Shown: piece after piece, positions 62,507 to 64,000 of the stretch
Layout of the letters: each line of letters starts with the position of its first letter
Numbering within the stretch: the stretch's first letter is position 1
Assembly: GCA_963726995.1 (NCBI GenBank)
Contig: CAVSEP010000006.1
Location: forward strand, 124,001 to 188,000
Origin: DAIDKA01 sp963726995
GTDB lineage: Bacteria; Pseudomonadota; Gammaproteobacteria; Steroidobacterales; Steroidobacteraceae
Reading direction: 5' to 3'
DNA: 64,000 nt
Notes under the pieces: generated by a model
The model's database searches: none
Told to the model about the DNA's origin: nothing
Seen by the model: only the letters and a program-made list of their open reading frames with translations
Program-made: the position numbers and the translations under genes

Positions 62507-62641
62507 GCCTGCTCCGATCAACTGGCTGTGGAAATCCCATGCCGCATTGCGGCTCAAGATTGCATTGTATACGCAGCTCCTGTCCGATACATTCCCCACC
62601 TTCGAGGTTCAATGATGCCGAACAGGCGCGGGTCAGGAATC

Positions 62642-63439
62642 ATGAATATCGACCGACGCGAACTACTGGCTGGACTTGGCGGGATGAGTGCGGTTGCGCT
62701 GCTCAGCGATGAAGCCAAGGCGGATGCCCTCGAACACCACCTGATCGCGCAGACCAACGCCCACGCTCCTTTTCCCACGGCGGCCGAGGTCGCCCAGCAG
62801 ATCGAGACGCAGCCGACCCGCAAGGGTGTCGGCAATCTGTTCGTTTCACGCCAGGGCAATGTCAGGCGCCTGGAGGCGCTGCCGGAGAAGCCCACGCTGC
62901 AGGATTTCTTCCGCCTGCGCTTTACGGCCACGTCCAATCACTGCCTGCAGAGCGCCAATCACGCGATGAAGGCCGGCATGTCCGAGGAGGTCGTGCTCGC
63001 CTGTTTGCTTCACGATACGGTTCAGGAACTCATCAAGGTAGACCATGGCTGGTGGAGCGCGCAGATGTACCAGCCCTACGTCGCGGAAAAGGTCGCCTTC
63101 GCCATTCGCTACCATCAGGCGCTTCGATTCTACGAAGACAAGGAATACGGCTATACCTACCCGGACCTATACCGCCAGATCTTTGGTTCCGACTACAAGC
63201 CGGAGCCGTACATCGAGCAAACCTACCATTCGGTGCGTCGCCATAAGTGGTATGTGGATGCGCGCATGGTGACCGTGAATGACCTGTATGCCTTCGAGAA
63301 GGGAGTCAATCCAACCCTCGATCAATTCTCCGATATCATCGGACGCCACTTCCGGCAACCCAGCGAGGGACTGGGCTTCGACAACAGCCCCAGCGCGCAC
63401 ATGTGGCGATCCATGGCCACTCCGGATCACCCGTTGTAG
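62642..63439 (+). CDS. HD-domain protein with twin-arginine-like signal
   Basis: 265 residues from MNIDRRELLAGLGGMSAVALL; a Met 11 codons earlier is possible. The DRRELLAG stretch plus hydrophobic segment resembles a Tat signal. The body has SNHCLQSANHAMKAG, CLLHDTVQELIKVDHGWWSAQM and IRYHQALRFYED (H...HD...D...H), an HD-superfamily metal site (about residues 100-160). Substrate unknown. It abuts the next exported-protein gene. Confidence 0.72.
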   Translation: MNIDRRELLAGLGGMSAVALLSDEAKADALEHHLIAQTNAHAPFPTAAEVAQQIETQPTRKGVGNLFVSRQGNVRRLEALPEKPTLQDFFRLRFTATSNHCLQSANHAMKAGMSEEVVLACLLHDTVQELIKVDHGWWSAQMYQPYVAEKVAFAIRYHQALRFYEDKEYGYTYPDLYRQIFGSDYKPEPYIEQTYHSVRRHKWYVDARMVTVNDLYAFEKGVNPTLDQFSDIIGRHFRQPSEGLGFDNSPSAHMWRSMATPDHPL

Positions 63440-63460
63440 ATGCCCAAGGCACTTGCCCTC

Positions 63461-63988
63461 ATGATTCGATTTCCCGCCACTCTCGCAGCTCGCTGGCGCG
63501 CCGCCCTCTTCGCGATTGCCCTGGGTACGGCAACGACGCTCAACGCGCAAGGCGGTGCGGATCCCCGTATCGGATCCTGGGATGAACTGCAGACTTCGAG
63601 CCACTACGACTCGTTGCGTCGCGTCTTGAGCAATCTGGACAATGGAATGATCCGCTTGGTCGTGAACGACAAGTTGCTGGAAGTGAACCGCTGGCATGTC
63701 GATTTTCGTTGTGACGGCGCGCAGTACCGCATCCTGAACTATGGCGGCAAGTTCGTGGGCATCACCTATGCCTGCCGGCGTACCGGTGCGCGGACCTTCG
63801 AAACCTGGTTCACGTATGGGCCGGCGGATCCCGGGGTGGACCAGCGAGGGGTCGTGGCGGGCCGCAGCAGCGGAACCGGCACCGAGGAGGTTTCCGCCGA
63901 CGGCCGCAGATACCGGACGACCGGCGTCGCGCGACTCGCGAATGGAACGCTGGAGAAGGCCCACCGCGAATTTTCCCGGCGGAACTAG
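63461..63988 (+). CDS. Exported protein of unknown function
   Basis: 175 residues from MIRFPATLAARWRAALFAIAL; a Met 7 codons earlier abuts the HD gene stop. Signal peptide ends TTLNAQG. The mature part (RIGSWDELQTSSHYDSLRRVL, YGGKFVGITYACRRTGARTFETWF in parts) is not a family I recognise. Probably cotranscribed with the HD gene. Confidence 0.6.
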   Translation: MIRFPATLAARWRAALFAIALGTATTLNAQGGADPRIGSWDELQTSSHYDSLRRVLSNLDNGMIRLVVNDKLLEVNRWHVDFRCDGAQYRILNYGGKFVGITYACRRTGARTFETWFTYGPADPGVDQRGVVAGRSSGTGTEEVSADGRRYRTTGVARLANGTLEKAHREFSRRN

Positions 63989-64000
63989 GCTGCGGCTGGG

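Overview
The window is a GC-rich chromosomal segment from a gammaproteobacterium, probably close to the Xanthomonadales / Nevskiales / Steroidobacterales. The reasons are the gene order tRNA(Tyr-Gly-Thr)-tufB-tRNA(Trp)-secE-nusG-rplKAJL-rpoBC-rpsLG-fusA-tufA-rpsJ-rplC... continuing into the spc and alpha operons, a feoB followed by a small DUF6587-like Cys-tailed protein, and a cysK-like gene overlapping a MetX-family acyltransferase of the L-serine O-succinyltransferase type. No mobile element, CRISPR array or rRNA gene is visible.

Layout. 1-3.8 kb: 3' end of feoB, a small membrane protein, a GNAT, a lipoprotein, a PepQ-type dipeptidase and mscL. 3.8-35.9 kb, all on the minus strand: the translation and transcription superoperon (alpha, spc and S10 operons, str operon, rpoBC, rplKAJL, secE-nusG, two tuf copies, four tRNAs). 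I can place several control elements in it: a TTGACA-17-TAGAAT promoter before rpsL, an L10-type leader before rplJ, an rplL-rpoB attenuator hairpin, a terminator after rplQ, a tRNA promoter, and an unusual 308-bp gap between rpsJ and rplC that carries its own promoter and a structured leader. 36.2-44.5 kb: rluB, cysK-metX, an M48 peptidase with lemA, a PilZ protein, and motAB behind a sigma-28-like promoter. 44.5-52.6 kb: lipoproteins, a pirin with a divergent LysR regulator, an AI-2E-type permease, minCDE, and bfr/bfd with a Fur-box-like site. 52.6-64 kb: small metabolic and uncharacterised genes (GNAT, VOC-YjbR fusion, DUF1801, Tat-signal SDR, HAD, FMN reductase, YciI, MocR, methyltransferase, cupin, GFA, HD protein).

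Sequence quality matters here. Nine single-base insertions, all +1, break genes that should be intact and are mostly essential (rpoB, secE, rplQ, tuf copy 2, mscL, rluB, cysK, and the M48 peptidase twice), all within 3.4-40.6 kb. The simplest reading is uncorrected assembly or read error, not decay or programmed frameshifting. These genes are given at full extent with the shift noted.

I found no convincing wholly new system. The best leads are the relocated promoter and leader between rpsJ and rplC, the cysK/serine-succinyltransferase pair, a perfect 14-bp palindrome before a small lipoprotein gene, the VOC-YjbR fusion, the Tat-signal SDR and HD proteins, and a tightly coupled cluster of uncharacterised small genes at 59.3-62.5 kb.
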